Assembly (NCBI GenBank): GCA_946405575.1
Contig: CAMJHP010000002.1
Location: forward strand, 1-64,000
Reading direction: 5' to 3'
Source of the DNA: an uncultured Bacteroidales bacterium
GTDB lineage: Bacteria; Bacteroidota; Bacteroidia; Bacteroidales; F082
DNA: 64,000 nucleotides
Part shown: in pieces, positions 16,588-25,354 of the stretch
Layout of the letters: each line of letters starts with the position of its first letter
How positions within the stretch are numbered: the stretch's first letter is position 1
Program-made: the position numbers and the translations under genes
The notes under the pieces: generated by a model
The model's database searches: none
The model's input: the letters and a program-made list of their open reading frames with translations, nothing else
Told to the model about the DNA's origin: nothing

Positions 16588-18045
16588 TTATCTATCAGAT
16601 TCCAATTCTTGAATACGTTTTTCCATTTCAATCAAATGCAACGTCATTTCCTCAATCTTTTGAAGTAAAAGTGCATTCATTTCACCTAATCCAATGCCGT
16701 TTTCCTCAACTTCATTTGCTGAGGGAACATCTGGAAGATGCCCATGTTGTTTTACAAATTGTTCCACTTCAGCAAGCGACATCAATTTGTAATCTTTCTC
16801 GAAAACAAAATCTGACCATCCTGTTATCTCAACTAAGACTTCTTTCGAACGTACAATACCGTTCACTTCTAAAGCTTTGCTTGGATTGCCTGAGCCGGCA
16901 CCTATTCTTACATTGCCATTAGTTCCTACAAATAGGCCATTGGTCGAAGCACTGCTTCCTACAATTTTATTTCCATCCAAATTGATATTCTGTGTTGCAG
17001 TATGATTACCCATGTTATCAGCTAATGTGGAGTAACTTGTCGCATGTACTAGTCCATCCGGATAGATAATAAGCGCTTGAGGTGTCGCGTTTGCTAGATT
17101 ACTGATTTTCAGTTCGGATGAGACAATAGTCCCATCTACCTCTAAGGCATTTGAGGGTACTGTGAATCCCGTTCCAATCCTTACTTTGCCTTCTGTTGAC
17201 ACAAAGATACCTTTCGTGGTGGAAGTGCCGTTCACAATCTTCTTCCCATTTAGGTTGATGTTTTGTTCGGCCATATGATTGCCAAGATTGTCGTTAAAAG
17301 TGGAGTATTCTACAGAAGACAATTGTCCGTTAGTGCCAACAGTCAGCACCTTGGACGAAGAACCTGCAAGACCGCTCAGGGTGACATTTCCAGTCGCCTT
17401 GAAGGCGCCGTTCACAGCCACCTGGCCTGTCGGGTAAAACTGCATGTTGGGCGCATTGAACTTCATCACATTGTCTGAACCTACTGTAATGTTGTTGCCA
17501 CTACTGCGGAATTGGATGACAGATTTGTTTGTGCCCGTAGAAGCCAACAAAATGTTGGCATCCTCGCTAGCATCGCCCGCCACATGAAGTTTAGCCTGTG
17601 GGGAAGTTACATTCCCGATGCCAACCTTACCCGTGCGGTTCTCAATGTTTTGATTAGAAATAAAAAGAGTAGGAAGATTACTCCCTGAACCCAGCATAAT
17701 ACCTGAAGTGGTATTGACGAGTGGTTTTGTGTTGCTGTAGCCCATACCAATAGTGATTCCATAGGCATTTTGACTTTTCGTAAACATACCAATAGCAATA
17801 GAATTAAGTCCTAAGGAATTATTACCATATCCTAAAGCAAAGGATGTTTGTCCACTGGCTTGGTTACCCCAGCCGGCAGCAAGAGAATAATTACCACTGG
17901 CGGTATTCTGGTTGCCAAGTGTCGATTTGTATCCTGTAGCAGAACCGCCACCAGATGAATAAGCTTGTGCCATAGCTCCTACACTGAACAACAGGCAGGA
18001 AAGCGTTACGATACTTTTTTTAATGTTGTGTTTTCTTGTATTCAT
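16588..18045 (-). CDS. YadA-head-like surface protein with coiled-coil end
   Basis: 485 aa. A signal peptide ends AMAQ at 27. Residues about 40-110 carry 14-residue YadA-head-like repeats (NTASGNYSLAAGWGN, QASGQTSFALGYGN, SLGLNSIAIGM). Two long repeats follow (near 258-305 and 345-395) with NLGNH/NMGNH, QNINL, GxxRIG. The end, SDFVFEKDYKLMSLAEVEQF, GHLPDVPSA and a leucine-rich coiled coil (about 455-485), is common in Bacteroidota tail-fibre-like proteins and resembles the region around an S74 peptidase. No T9SS domain is present. Probably a trimeric adhesin or fibre. It is in regulon A. Confidence 0.72.
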   Translation of the reverse strand: MNTRKHNIKKSIVTLSCLLFSVGAMAQAYSSGGGSATGYKSTLGNQNTASGNYSLAAGWGNQASGQTSFALGYGNNSLGLNSIAIGMFTKSQNAYGITIGMGYSNTKPLVNTTSGIMLGSGSNLPTLFISNQNIENRTGKVGIGNVTSPQAKLHVAGDASEDANILLASTGTNKSVIQFRSSGNNITVGSDNVMKFNAPNMQFYPTGQVAVNGAFKATGNVTLSGLAGSSSKVLTVGTNGQLSSVEYSTFNDNLGNHMAEQNINLNGKKIVNGTSTTKGIFVSTEGKVRIGTGFTVPSNALEVDGTIVSSELKISNLANATPQALIIYPDGLVHATSYSTLADNMGNHTATQNINLDGNKIVGSSASTNGLFVGTNGNVRIGAGSGNPSKALEVNGIVRSKEVLVEITGWSDFVFEKDYKLMSLAEVEQFVKQHGHLPDVPSANEVEENGIGLGEMNALLLQKIEEMTLHLIEMEKRIQELESDR

Positions 18046-18076
18046 GACTAATTCTTTTTAATTAATTGATTGATTA

Positions 18077-19552
18077 TTATTCTTTTATAAACTTGTTTCT
18101 TACAATTTCTTTTTCTGCATTGTAAATGCTGTAAATATAGATGCCAGACTTCAATGAGGAGACTTCTACCGTAAGCACATTGCCCTCGCCATGGATAACA
18201 CGATCCAGGTAAATGTGCCCCAAGGCATCGGTAATCTGTATGCGATGTTCATTGTGTCCTGGCAAGCCCGAAATGTCGATGTTTAACTCATCCTTGGCAG
18301 GATTGGGATAGGCCATAGCCTTTATTGCTTTTTCTGGCATTTCCTTTACACTACAAGGAATAGGATTGAAATCCTCACGAGACAATTTGATAATCTTTCC
18401 ATGATAATGGTTTTCACCGAAAGCGTGATATTCCATAACAGAAATTATGCAACCTCCGTCTGGTGTTGAAAGAATACTGCCAGGAAAATAGTAATCGGAT
18501 GCCTCCGTAGTGATTTCTTTAAGCCCAAGTACTTCCATTTCAGTATCGACCAAGCAAATACGGGTTATACTAGGACCTTCTAAATACCATTGGCAATCAA
18601 TTGCACCATAAATGGTCGTATCATTATAATACGCCATACATCTGTTTTGGGTTAGTAACATTGTGTCTCTATTGCAATAAAATCTTTCAATTGATTCCAT
18701 TGTGCCGTCAAGGCCAAGTTTTGCCAATCCTATACTTTCCAAGTAGGGATCATCAAAACTTGCCACCCTGCCCATTACCAATAGTTGGTCATTGGGAAGC
18801 CAGTGGTCGGAATAAGCATCGGAGAACTTTCTGCGATTAGCATATAACTGATTTCCACCTATATAGTTGAAATCGCTATCAAACCGCAATATGGATCTTG
18901 CTCCATATATGCCAGCACCAAGTAACACGAAACCACCATACGGATTCAACAGCAATTGATCCAATTCATATTCATACGCAATAATTCCTGGTTGTGTTTC
19001 AGGCGTATAAAAACGGCTGGCAATAGTATCGGCTTGGTTGTCAAAGCGGCAAAAATAGTGTCTATACCCCAACCCATTTTCATCATAATTGCAACTTCCA
19101 GCCAGCACAACCGTTCCGTCATGGTCAAGCACAAGATGCCCACCCACCATAGAGTGGGCATCTTCCGGTTTATCATAGCGTTTGCATGAAAGAACATTGA
19201 AATCCGAATCAAGAACAATGGCATAAATGGCACTTTTCTCTACATCACCTACCATAAAGAAATTGCCATCTTCCATTTGCACCATGGAAGGCTTATTCAG
19301 ATTATGGAATCGTTCGTCACCCAAGACATAAGACTGATGGTTGCCCTCCTCATCTACACGAATAAAGTAGGGATAGCAATCGGTCTTGTCACTTCCTGAC
19401 TTGCCGAAGAAAATAGCATTCTGTTCTCTATCCGTGATCCCTTGACTCAACCAAGTGTAAGTTAAGGAATTCCCGAAGTCAATCTCCCATTGCTGAGCGC
19501 TCAACAATAGTGATGTCGTAATCAACAACAGAATCAAACATACTCTTTTCAT
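18077..19552 (-). CDS. T9SS-exported protein, delta-60/beta-propeller-like
   Basis: 491 aa from the ATG at 19552 (MKRVCLILLL...), 10 bases after the previous gene; an upstream ATG at 19588 would overlap that gene. A signal peptide ends LSAQ. The body has repeated blocks with Gly-Gly near turns (MVQMEDGNFFMVGDV, LDHDGTVVLAGSCN, LLNPYGGFVLLGAG, STPDGGCIISVMEYH), as in propeller-type proteins. The T9SS sorting domain is AYPNPAKDELNIDISG...SGIYIYSIYNAEKEIVRNKFIKE. It is the positional and structural counterpart of the regulon B protein at 48201-49724. Confidence 0.78.
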   Translation of the reverse strand: MKRVCLILLLITTSLLLSAQQWEIDFGNSLTYTWLSQGITDREQNAIFFGKSGSDKTDCYPYFIRVDEEGNHQSYVLGDERFHNLNKPSMVQMEDGNFFMVGDVEKSAIYAIVLDSDFNVLSCKRYDKPEDAHSMVGGHLVLDHDGTVVLAGSCNYDENGLGYRHYFCRFDNQADTIASRFYTPETQPGIIAYEYELDQLLLNPYGGFVLLGAGIYGARSILRFDSDFNYIGGNQLYANRRKFSDAYSDHWLPNDQLLVMGRVASFDDPYLESIGLAKLGLDGTMESIERFYCNRDTMLLTQNRCMAYYNDTTIYGAIDCQWYLEGPSITRICLVDTEMEVLGLKEITTEASDYYFPGSILSTPDGGCIISVMEYHAFGENHYHGKIIKLSREDFNPIPCSVKEMPEKAIKAMAYPNPAKDELNIDISGLPGHNEHRIQITDALGHIYLDRVIHGEGNVLTVEVSSLKSGIYIYSIYNAEKEIVRNKFIKE

Positions 19553-19562
19553 GGCTTTAGAA

Positions 19563-20612
19563 TTAAAGCTCGTTAAAGTCAATAACACTATTTACATACA
19601 GGTAACGTCCGTATTCAGCAGTGGTGTTATGCCTGATGAAAGTTTCTCCGTCAGAATCTCCTTGAATGATGATGGCTGTCACATAATCCTTATAATTGTA
19701 TGCTGATGTTGGATGCAAAACAATGACAGGATCAGTCGAGTTTGAAGGAATCTCTTCAAAAACCAGCCTTCTTTCATAATGGAGAAGATCGTTCATCTCT
19801 TGCCATTCAATACAGGTGTCTTCAATGTCACTGCGGTAGAAGACATTCTGTGTATTAGATGCCGTTGGAGTGAATTCAATCCAGGCAAGATGAATGAATA
19901 CGCCCCTCCCTCCATCATAAGGGATTGGCCATAGGGCTCTAACTTCTTCCATAAGTGTATCTTGAAGCATTTTGTCGGCACCACCAAGAAGGGTCCCATC
20001 ACAGTTTCCCAAACCATAACAATAGTGCCAATCATCGCCTTGATGAAAAGGACCAGAATAATGAGGATTGGGGGTTGGAGGTTGGGGGTGGTCGTTCTTT
20101 GAGCCAAACTGGCCATCGAAATCCAAACTCACTTCACCGTCTCTTTGAATTTCGCAGGATACCATAAGGCGTCGATAACCTTTATTGGCAAACGTACTGG
20201 CATGATAAACCTCACGGGCTTCTTCCACGGCTTGCTCATATGCTGCCACCACCTCGTCAACTAAAATTTTCCCATCAACTGTAAGTGGGACTCTGATGCT
20301 GAATTTCTGATTTTCTGTGGATGTATAGCACTCCATTGGCTCTGTGTAAGTCACGTTAAAGAGGTCAACAATATTGTTCATTGCCTCTTCAAGCGTCATG
20401 GTTTCTCCACTCCTCGTGCCAGGATGCAGTTTCCTTTCGTCGACTTTGTTTTTGAAGTCAAGGATGCGATTCACTTCAGCATCGTTTTGTGGGTCATTAA
20501 CTTCGGTTTGAATCTTTTCGCTCATAACCGTTTCTTTTTCCTTTTTGCAGGAGGTCATCGCCACTCCTACGAAGGTGGCAATCATAGCCACGCTAAATAA
20601 TACTTTTTTCAT
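19563..20612 (-). CDS. MKKV-type lipoprotein, regulon A copy
   Basis: 349 aa, function unknown. The signal ends in the lipobox MTSC (Cys22) followed by KKEKE. The mature part starts with an acidic helical region (VNRILDFKNKVDERK) and has PYDGGRGVFIHLAWIEFTP and a Trp/Asp-rich patch FHQGDDWHYCYGLGNCDGTLL. The regulon B protein at 49854-50939 shares signal, helical start, the phrase GPF-x-x-x-DDW-x-x-G-L-x-x-C-D and length, so the two are paralogs. It lies 42 bases after the DUF3244 gene. Confidence 0.75.
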   Translation of the reverse strand: MKKVLFSVAMIATFVGVAMTSCKKEKETVMSEKIQTEVNDPQNDAEVNRILDFKNKVDERKLHPGTRSGETMTLEEAMNNIVDLFNVTYTEPMECYTSTENQKFSIRVPLTVDGKILVDEVVAAYEQAVEEAREVYHASTFANKGYRRLMVSCEIQRDGEVSLDFDGQFGSKNDHPQPPTPNPHYSGPFHQGDDWHYCYGLGNCDGTLLGGADKMLQDTLMEEVRALWPIPYDGGRGVFIHLAWIEFTPTASNTQNVFYRSDIEDTCIEWQEMNDLLHYERRLVFEEIPSNSTDPVIVLHPTSAYNYKDYVTAIIIQGDSDGETFIRHNTTAEYGRYLYVNSVIDFNEL

Positions 20613-20654
20613 AGTAATTAATTTGATTTAAGTGAAACATTTGTTTATTTTGGA

Positions 20655-21032
20655 TTAATCCGTTACCGTAAATTCACCAGCATACACATCCCCATTGGAG
20701 AGTGTAATAGTGACAATGTAATTCCCTGCATTGGGGATATAAACCTGCAAGCCATTAGGCGTAAGCACTGAAAGGCATTGTACCGAAGCACCAGCAACTG
20801 TGGCAACTTCCACAGAAACCTGTCCAAGATTTTCGCTGAATGCTACAACAAGTACATGGCCATTAATGAACGGAATAATGGCATTGCTTTTGTCCGAACT
20901 ACTAACCCCCGTACTTTCCTTTAATTCTATAGGCACGGGTTGTTCATCCTTCTCGATTTTCGTATTGGCATAGCACAATGCTCCCGAAAGGACCAAGCAG
21001 AGCATCAGAATTGTTTGTTTTAATTTGAACAT
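20655..21032 (-). CDS. DUF3244-like secreted protein, regulon A copy
   Basis: 125 aa with a signal peptide (1-22, ending LCYA). The C-terminal 60 residues (FSENLGQVSVEVATVAGASVQCL...GNYIVTITLSNGDVYAGEF) match the DUF3244 beta-sandwich pattern. They differ from the paralog at 51227-51619 at only a handful of positions, while the N-terminal third has diverged. It is the first gene after the paired operators at 21131-21237, so it should be the most directly controlled product. The function of the family is not known; it resembles a degenerate sorting domain. Confidence 0.8.
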   Translation of the reverse strand: MFKLKQTILMLCLVLSGALCYANTKIEKDEQPVPIELKESTGVSSSDKSNAIIPFINGHVLVVAFSENLGQVSVEVATVAGASVQCLSVLTPNGLQVYIPNAGNYIVTITLSNGDVYAGEFTVTD

Positions 21033-21088
21033 TGCATTTGTGTTTTAATGTTAATACTGTAGATACTTTTTAGCTTAAGCTTTCGCCG

Positions 21089-21097
21089 GCAAAAGTA
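21089..21097 (-). promoter_or_regulatory. -7 element of the regulon A operon
   Basis: TACTTTTGC on the minus strand, identical to the element at 51646-51654 in regulon B. No clear TTTG stands at the -33 distance, which fits dependence on an activator bound at the operator 33 bp upstream. Confidence 0.65.
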
Positions 21098-21130
21098 GGC
21101 TGATGCATAATCAGCAGTGCTTTAATTTGC

Positions 21131-21145
21131 TGGAGTAAAGTTGGA
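21131..21145. promoter_or_regulatory. Proximal operator A1, TGGAGTAAAGTTGGA
   Basis: One of four copies of TGGANWAAAGTTGGA in the window. Its TGGA elements repeat with an 11-bp period, one helical turn. It lies 33 bp upstream of the -7 box, the same distance as in regulon B. Confidence 0.65.
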
Positions 21146-21222
21146 ATTCATCCAAATGGGGATTTTGCAAACTGATAATCAGTACGTTAAAAATAAAATC
21201 GGATGCTTGAGGGACATTTCTG

Positions 21223-21237
21223 TCCAACTTTTATCCA
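21223..21237. promoter_or_regulatory. Distal operator A2, inverted copy
   Basis: TCCAACTTTTATCCA, the reverse complement of TGGATAAAAGTTGGA. It is 92 bp centre to centre from A1 and in opposite orientation; in regulon B the spacing is 93 bp. Confidence 0.65.
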
Positions 21238-21547
21238 ATAAATCCTATAAATGCAAACAAAATGCAATCACTTTTCCCCTCTGAAATCCACGATTAGCTT
21301 CGCTGAAATCGCAGATTCATCGATATAATGCATTCCGCTGAAATCAAAAGGGAGAAAGACATATTAACAAAGCATGATTTTGTATGAATGTTTTTCTTGT
21401 TCGCACAATTCCTCATTGCAGGTTTGGCCTGCAAATAGCAGATTTAATGAATCTATCACATGATTCTAAATGTCGTTGTGCGTATAACGCAGGTGCGTAA
21501 AATCAAGAAAAAACATCAATTGAATAACCAGACAAGACAGCTAACAG

Positions 21548-23845
21548 TTATTCAATCACTTCCCAATGCCCGCTATAGCCACTTCCCACATAGCGAACAC
21601 GTCCGTCAAGTTTCTTCAAATAACGTCCAACCGTTTTTGAGCTGACGCCCAATTGATGGGCAATTTCTTCCCTCGTGATCTTGGGATTATGGGAAACAAT
21701 ATACAAAATGGCTTGGGATATTTCTTGAGAGACATCCTGAGAGACACCTTGAGGGACATCTTGAGGGACACAAAGTCCTTCAGCCATCCTCAAAATGTAT
21801 GCAGCAACGTCATTTTCCACCCCAAGCCTCTCCTGAAGACTCTCATTTTGCTTCTTGATGGCGGAATAAGACAAGTTTTTTAGTGCTGCTATCTCACTTT
21901 CGTTCAATCCCAACAAATGCAGATGGCACAACGATAGCAACCCTTGTTTCAAACTCGGGCATTGGCTTAACAACTCATGATCAAAACCCTCATAATGCTT
22001 CTCCACAGCCTCTCTGAGCTGTTCAAAGTCCTTGTCTTTAAGAGCAATGCCAAGCTCGTGTGCTACGTCGCGAGTAGTAATTTGCTGGCTTCTCGCCTCA
22101 TTGAGAATGTGTTGACAAATTGGTTCTTTCAGGAAAGCCATCCGTCGCTGCTTCGCCTTTTCACGCTGTAGGTTCAATGATTTTTCCAATGCACACACCT
22201 GAACCTCTCTTTCCTTTAAGTTCCGTCTTAAAGTCTCCTGTTCCTTCTCGTATGCCAGTCGCTCAGCTTCCAATTCCTTCTCATGCCGTTTCCTGGTTTT
22301 CTCAATCTCCTTTTCCGACAGGTCTTTTTGCACCCTCAATTCCTCCTCATGCCGTTCTTTTGTCTTTGCCATCCATTGTTGGTGCTTTCTTTCCACTTCC
22401 TCCAACTGTTGTTCGGTTTCCGCTTTCAATTGTCTTAGCTCTTCCTCATATTTCTTTTTTGTTTCCTCCAAAGTCTTGTCGGCTTCAGCTTGCCACAGCC
22501 TCAACTCTTGTTCATGCTGTTGATCAGCCTCCCCAAGCAGTCTGTCTGCTTCCTCTTGTTGTATCTTTAGTTGCTTCTTGTTTCTCAGTATCAACACACA
22601 GATGACAACCAACACTACTACAACAGCGATAGGTACAATGATGTTCCGAACTCTCCTCACGGCTTTTTGTCGTTCTATTTCAGCCTGTTTTTCTTGCTCT
22701 TGGATCATATATGTCTTATACATGTCTTCAAGCTTTGAAACCAAAGCCTTGTTTTCTCCTTCAGATTTCTTGTAGTTAGTTAGAAACCGCATATATACAT
22801 CAGACTGCTCCCTATTTCCCAAGCTATCATAAATAATACGCAAATAACCTGCTGATTGTGCTTGTAATCCAGCTTCATTATTTTCATACACAGGTTTCAA
22901 ATAGAACAATGCGGAGTCGTAATTACCCTCCATAAAATAAATCCCACCAATAGTCAAATATCGGTTTAATCGTTCATTTTCGGTCTTCGACAGAAAGAGA
23001 ATACAGTTGAGTTCGTCCAAGGATTGTTTTGCAATTCTATTAATCTGATAATCACAAAGAGCCTTGCTTGCTACAATATCCCTATAGACCAAATTGTCAG
23101 TTACCGTCATGTTCTCTAATGCCTCGCTGAAATATGATTGTGCTATTTCTACCTCATTCTTCTTGTCGTATTGTTTGCCTATTCGATATAGAATGTTGGA
23201 AACGCCAATGGGTGATGTGGGTTCTATTTTACAATAGACGAGTGCGTTCTCATAACAAGTAATGGCGGATTCCATCATAAATTGCTCTGAAAACAAGTCA
23301 CCAAGCCGATTATAGGTATAGGCCAAGAATCGCGCCTTATGCCCCACCAATTCCTTCTCCTCAAATTGTTCTTCCATCACCTCTAATGTCTTCAGGTATT
23401 CCGCGCAGGCATTCACCACGTCGCCCCGCTCATAAAAGCCCACACCATTAATATAATGCACACGAGCATCTAAAAACGCATTCCGTTTATGTTCAGATGC
23501 ACCACGTGTTTCCGGAATAACCAATAAATCAAAATAATCCACCGCCTTCAGCAGATTCTCCCTATTGCTTTGTTTCCAATCATTTTTATACAACAGCTCC
23601 GAAATCAACAATTGGCAGTAATGTCCGTTAAATTCATCCAGACTATCCGATGCCGCACTTGAAGCAAACTCTTGAAGCACAATCAAAGCACTATCAGGCT
23701 GCCGCCACATCAGCGAGTCAATCTCGGCCAGTGCCGCATGAGTACTACTCCCCTGCCCTTCCATCTGCCTTGTTTTTTCTCCACAGCATATAGAAACAAG
23801 CAACAAACCAGCAAGCGCAATTACTATTTTCAACCAATTGTTCAT
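21548..23845 (-). CDS. Membrane TPR sensor with two HTH segments, regulon A regulator
   Basis: 765 aa from the ATG at 23845 (MNNWLKIVIALAGL), chosen because it opens with a signal sequence like its paralog; an ATG at 23920 would add 25 residues. Signal or lipobox region 1-21 (VSICC), TPR-like helical pairs about 35-380, one membrane helix 402-420, a long charged coiled coil 425-565, an HTH-like block 585-680 (GLNESEIAALKNLSYSAIKKQNESL), a repeated linker 692-710, and a winged-HTH end 712-765 (ITREEIAHQLGVSSKTVGRYLKKL). It should sense in the periplasm and bind DNA inside. Likely targets are the paired operators downstream. Closely related to 51894-54104. Confidence 0.8.
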   Translation of the reverse strand: MNNWLKIVIALAGLLLVSICCGEKTRQMEGQGSSTHAALAEIDSLMWRQPDSALIVLQEFASSAASDSLDEFNGHYCQLLISELLYKNDWKQSNRENLLKAVDYFDLLVIPETRGASEHKRNAFLDARVHYINGVGFYERGDVVNACAEYLKTLEVMEEQFEEKELVGHKARFLAYTYNRLGDLFSEQFMMESAITCYENALVYCKIEPTSPIGVSNILYRIGKQYDKKNEVEIAQSYFSEALENMTVTDNLVYRDIVASKALCDYQINRIAKQSLDELNCILFLSKTENERLNRYLTIGGIYFMEGNYDSALFYLKPVYENNEAGLQAQSAGYLRIIYDSLGNREQSDVYMRFLTNYKKSEGENKALVSKLEDMYKTYMIQEQEKQAEIERQKAVRRVRNIIVPIAVVVVLVVICVLILRNKKQLKIQQEEADRLLGEADQQHEQELRLWQAEADKTLEETKKKYEEELRQLKAETEQQLEEVERKHQQWMAKTKERHEEELRVQKDLSEKEIEKTRKRHEKELEAERLAYEKEQETLRRNLKEREVQVCALEKSLNLQREKAKQRRMAFLKEPICQHILNEARSQQITTRDVAHELGIALKDKDFEQLREAVEKHYEGFDHELLSQCPSLKQGLLSLCHLHLLGLNESEIAALKNLSYSAIKKQNESLQERLGVENDVAAYILRMAEGLCVPQDVPQGVSQDVSQEISQAILYIVSHNPKITREEIAHQLGVSSKTVGRYLKKLDGRVRYVGSGYSGHWEVIE
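21724..21771. repeat. Four 12-base tandem repeats in the regulator linker
   Basis: Units CTTGAGAGACAT, CCTGAGAGACAC, CTTGAGGGACAT and CTTGAGGGACAC follow each other exactly. They encode the VPQD/VSQE-type linker between the two HTH segments. Gain or loss of a unit would change linker length without shifting the frame. Confidence 0.85.
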
Positions 23846-23901
23846 TACTTCGCCAAATATAGAACCGTGTTGTATCCTTTCATCTATGTTGAAGCAAAAT
23901 A

Positions 23902-23909
23902 CAAAACTA
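23902..23909 (-). promoter_or_regulatory. Possible -7 element of the regulon A regulator
   Basis: TAGTTTTG on the minus strand, 57 bp before the ATG at 23845. A second match, TATATTTG at 23861-23854, lies only 9 bp from the ATG. No firm -33 box was found for either. Confidence 0.35.
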
Positions 23910-23929
23910 ATTATACCCAAGAATATGTT

Positions 23930-25348
23930 TTACTTACAATTATTTATCACAGTTGAAGCACCATTGGAGGGCATTCTTTCAATAGCCAATATCAGTCTAT
24001 CGACATGCTCCAACAATTCCTTACATTTCCCTTCACAATTTTCCTTGTCACAAAGAAGAGATTTCAAACACTTTTTCAATTTCTCACAATCAATAGGATC
24101 GCCGAATAGACATTTTAAGATTTTACAACAGCAATCGTCTTCTTTGATGAAACCTTGAAGAACCTCTTTCAATTCATTACAGCAATCTTCAGATAGAACA
24201 CTTCTTTCTATCGTGATAGTCTTGCCACTACCTTGGGGATCATTAAAAGTCACCGTATTTTTAACTTTGGCCAATTCTTTTAGCACATTGCTCAATTCAG
24301 CAATGCGTTCTTGTTCCATAATATTTAGCTTGCGTTCGTTTTCTTTGTTTTGGCTCCACTCGTCAATACGAGACTTCTCCAATTTCTCATGCAAAGCAAT
24401 TTCAGTTTTAGTCCTAAATCTGATAAATTCTCGATCTTCATGGAATGCATCAACAACGGCATTCATCATTTTTTCCTTCAATTTTGCATTAGACTCACAA
24501 TGTTTTGACTGAAATTGAATAAACCTATTAAAAAGCAATACAAGAGTAGCAAGAATTGAAGCAATACACATAAATATAAATACACAGTGTATCCATACGC
24601 AATTATTACAAATATCAATTGCAAGTAATTTATCACCCAGTTTCCAACAACCTAATACAGAAAGAACAATTATTACCAAAATTGGAATGATTATGTACCA
24701 ACAGCAACATTTGTTTGCTTTTTCGCCGTAAAACAAATCTATTTTATTGCATAAGCTATCCCATTCTGGAGTAAACCTTTCGTCATTTGAATTGAAGAAA
24801 TTGCCTTGTGATAACAAAGAAGAATAATCATACACTTGTTTTATTGATGGCTCGTTTTCTTTGAGTTCGATATTATCTACAAATTTGATTATCAGCCAAA
24901 TACTATTAATAGCTTCAAGTGAGTTGTTGACAACAGTTTTGAAATCTTCAAGTTTGCTTTTCAACTTCTCAACTGTATTTTTCTCAACCTCATTTTCGAG
25001 TACAATGTCTTCATTTTTCTCTATGTCGCCTATCTTTCTTATTGGCTCACCTGACGTTTCGATTGGATTGAGTAATTCCAACTTTAATAAATCATTAGTA
25101 ATTTTATCTTTGTCTGATATTTTTCTTAGCCATATGGTTTTAATAATTTTATCAGCTTCATCGTCTTTGATATATTCTTTGAGCTCCTCCAAAGAAAATT
25201 TGATAGCGTTTACCCTTTCTATTATCGTCAGGGCATAACTATTTGACAAAGGGTAGTCATCCAAAAAGATTTTATGGATAGATTTAGACTTTCCTATTTT
25301 GTCTAAGAATTCATTGATTTTGTTTGTTTCATTAGTTTCCATATTCAT
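23930..25348 (-). CDS. Cys-rich two-helix membrane protein, partner of the KAP-like NTPase
   Basis: 472 aa, not recognised. Residues 1-200 are acidic and helical. Two membrane segments follow (about 218-236 and 253-274), each lined with Cys (KCCCWYIIIPILVIIVLSVLGC; CVWIHCVFIFMC). A coiled-coil region (about 285-360) leads to a Cys-rich end with CCNELKEVL, DDCCCKILKCLFGD, CEKLKKCLKSLLCDKENCEGKC. About 20 Cys in all is very unusual for a cytoplasmic protein and suggests metal binding or redox sensing. It lies 6 bases after the giant NTPase gene, so the pair is almost certainly co-transcribed. Confidence 0.72.
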   Translation of the reverse strand: MNMETNETNKINEFLDKIGKSKSIHKIFLDDYPLSNSYALTIIERVNAIKFSLEELKEYIKDDEADKIIKTIWLRKISDKDKITNDLLKLELLNPIETSGEPIRKIGDIEKNEDIVLENEVEKNTVEKLKSKLEDFKTVVNNSLEAINSIWLIIKFVDNIELKENEPSIKQVYDYSSLLSQGNFFNSNDERFTPEWDSLCNKIDLFYGEKANKCCCWYIIIPILVIIVLSVLGCWKLGDKLLAIDICNNCVWIHCVFIFMCIASILATLVLLFNRFIQFQSKHCESNAKLKEKMMNAVVDAFHEDREFIRFRTKTEIALHEKLEKSRIDEWSQNKENERKLNIMEQERIAELSNVLKELAKVKNTVTFNDPQGSGKTITIERSVLSEDCCNELKEVLQGFIKEDDCCCKILKCLFGDPIDCEKLKKCLKSLLCDKENCEGKCKELLEHVDRLILAIERMPSNGASTVINNCK

Positions 25349-25354
25349 GATTGT

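Larger units (their letters stand above)
21033..21547. other. Regulon A control region
   Basis: 515 bases between the regulator gene and the DUF3244 gene. It holds the -7 box 21089-21097, operator copies at 21131-21145 and 21223-21237, the palindrome CTGATAATCAG at 21172-21182, three direct CTGAAATC repeats (21281, 21303, 21338) and a hairpin TTGCAGG/CCTGCAA at 21416-21434, which may mark the 3' end of the regulator transcript. No further gene is seen. Confidence 0.65.

Noticed and set aside
21281-21345. Three CTGAAATC repeats as a CRISPR-like or iteron array
   Set aside because: Only 8 bases are shared and spacing is irregular (22 and 35 bases); no replication or cas genes are present.
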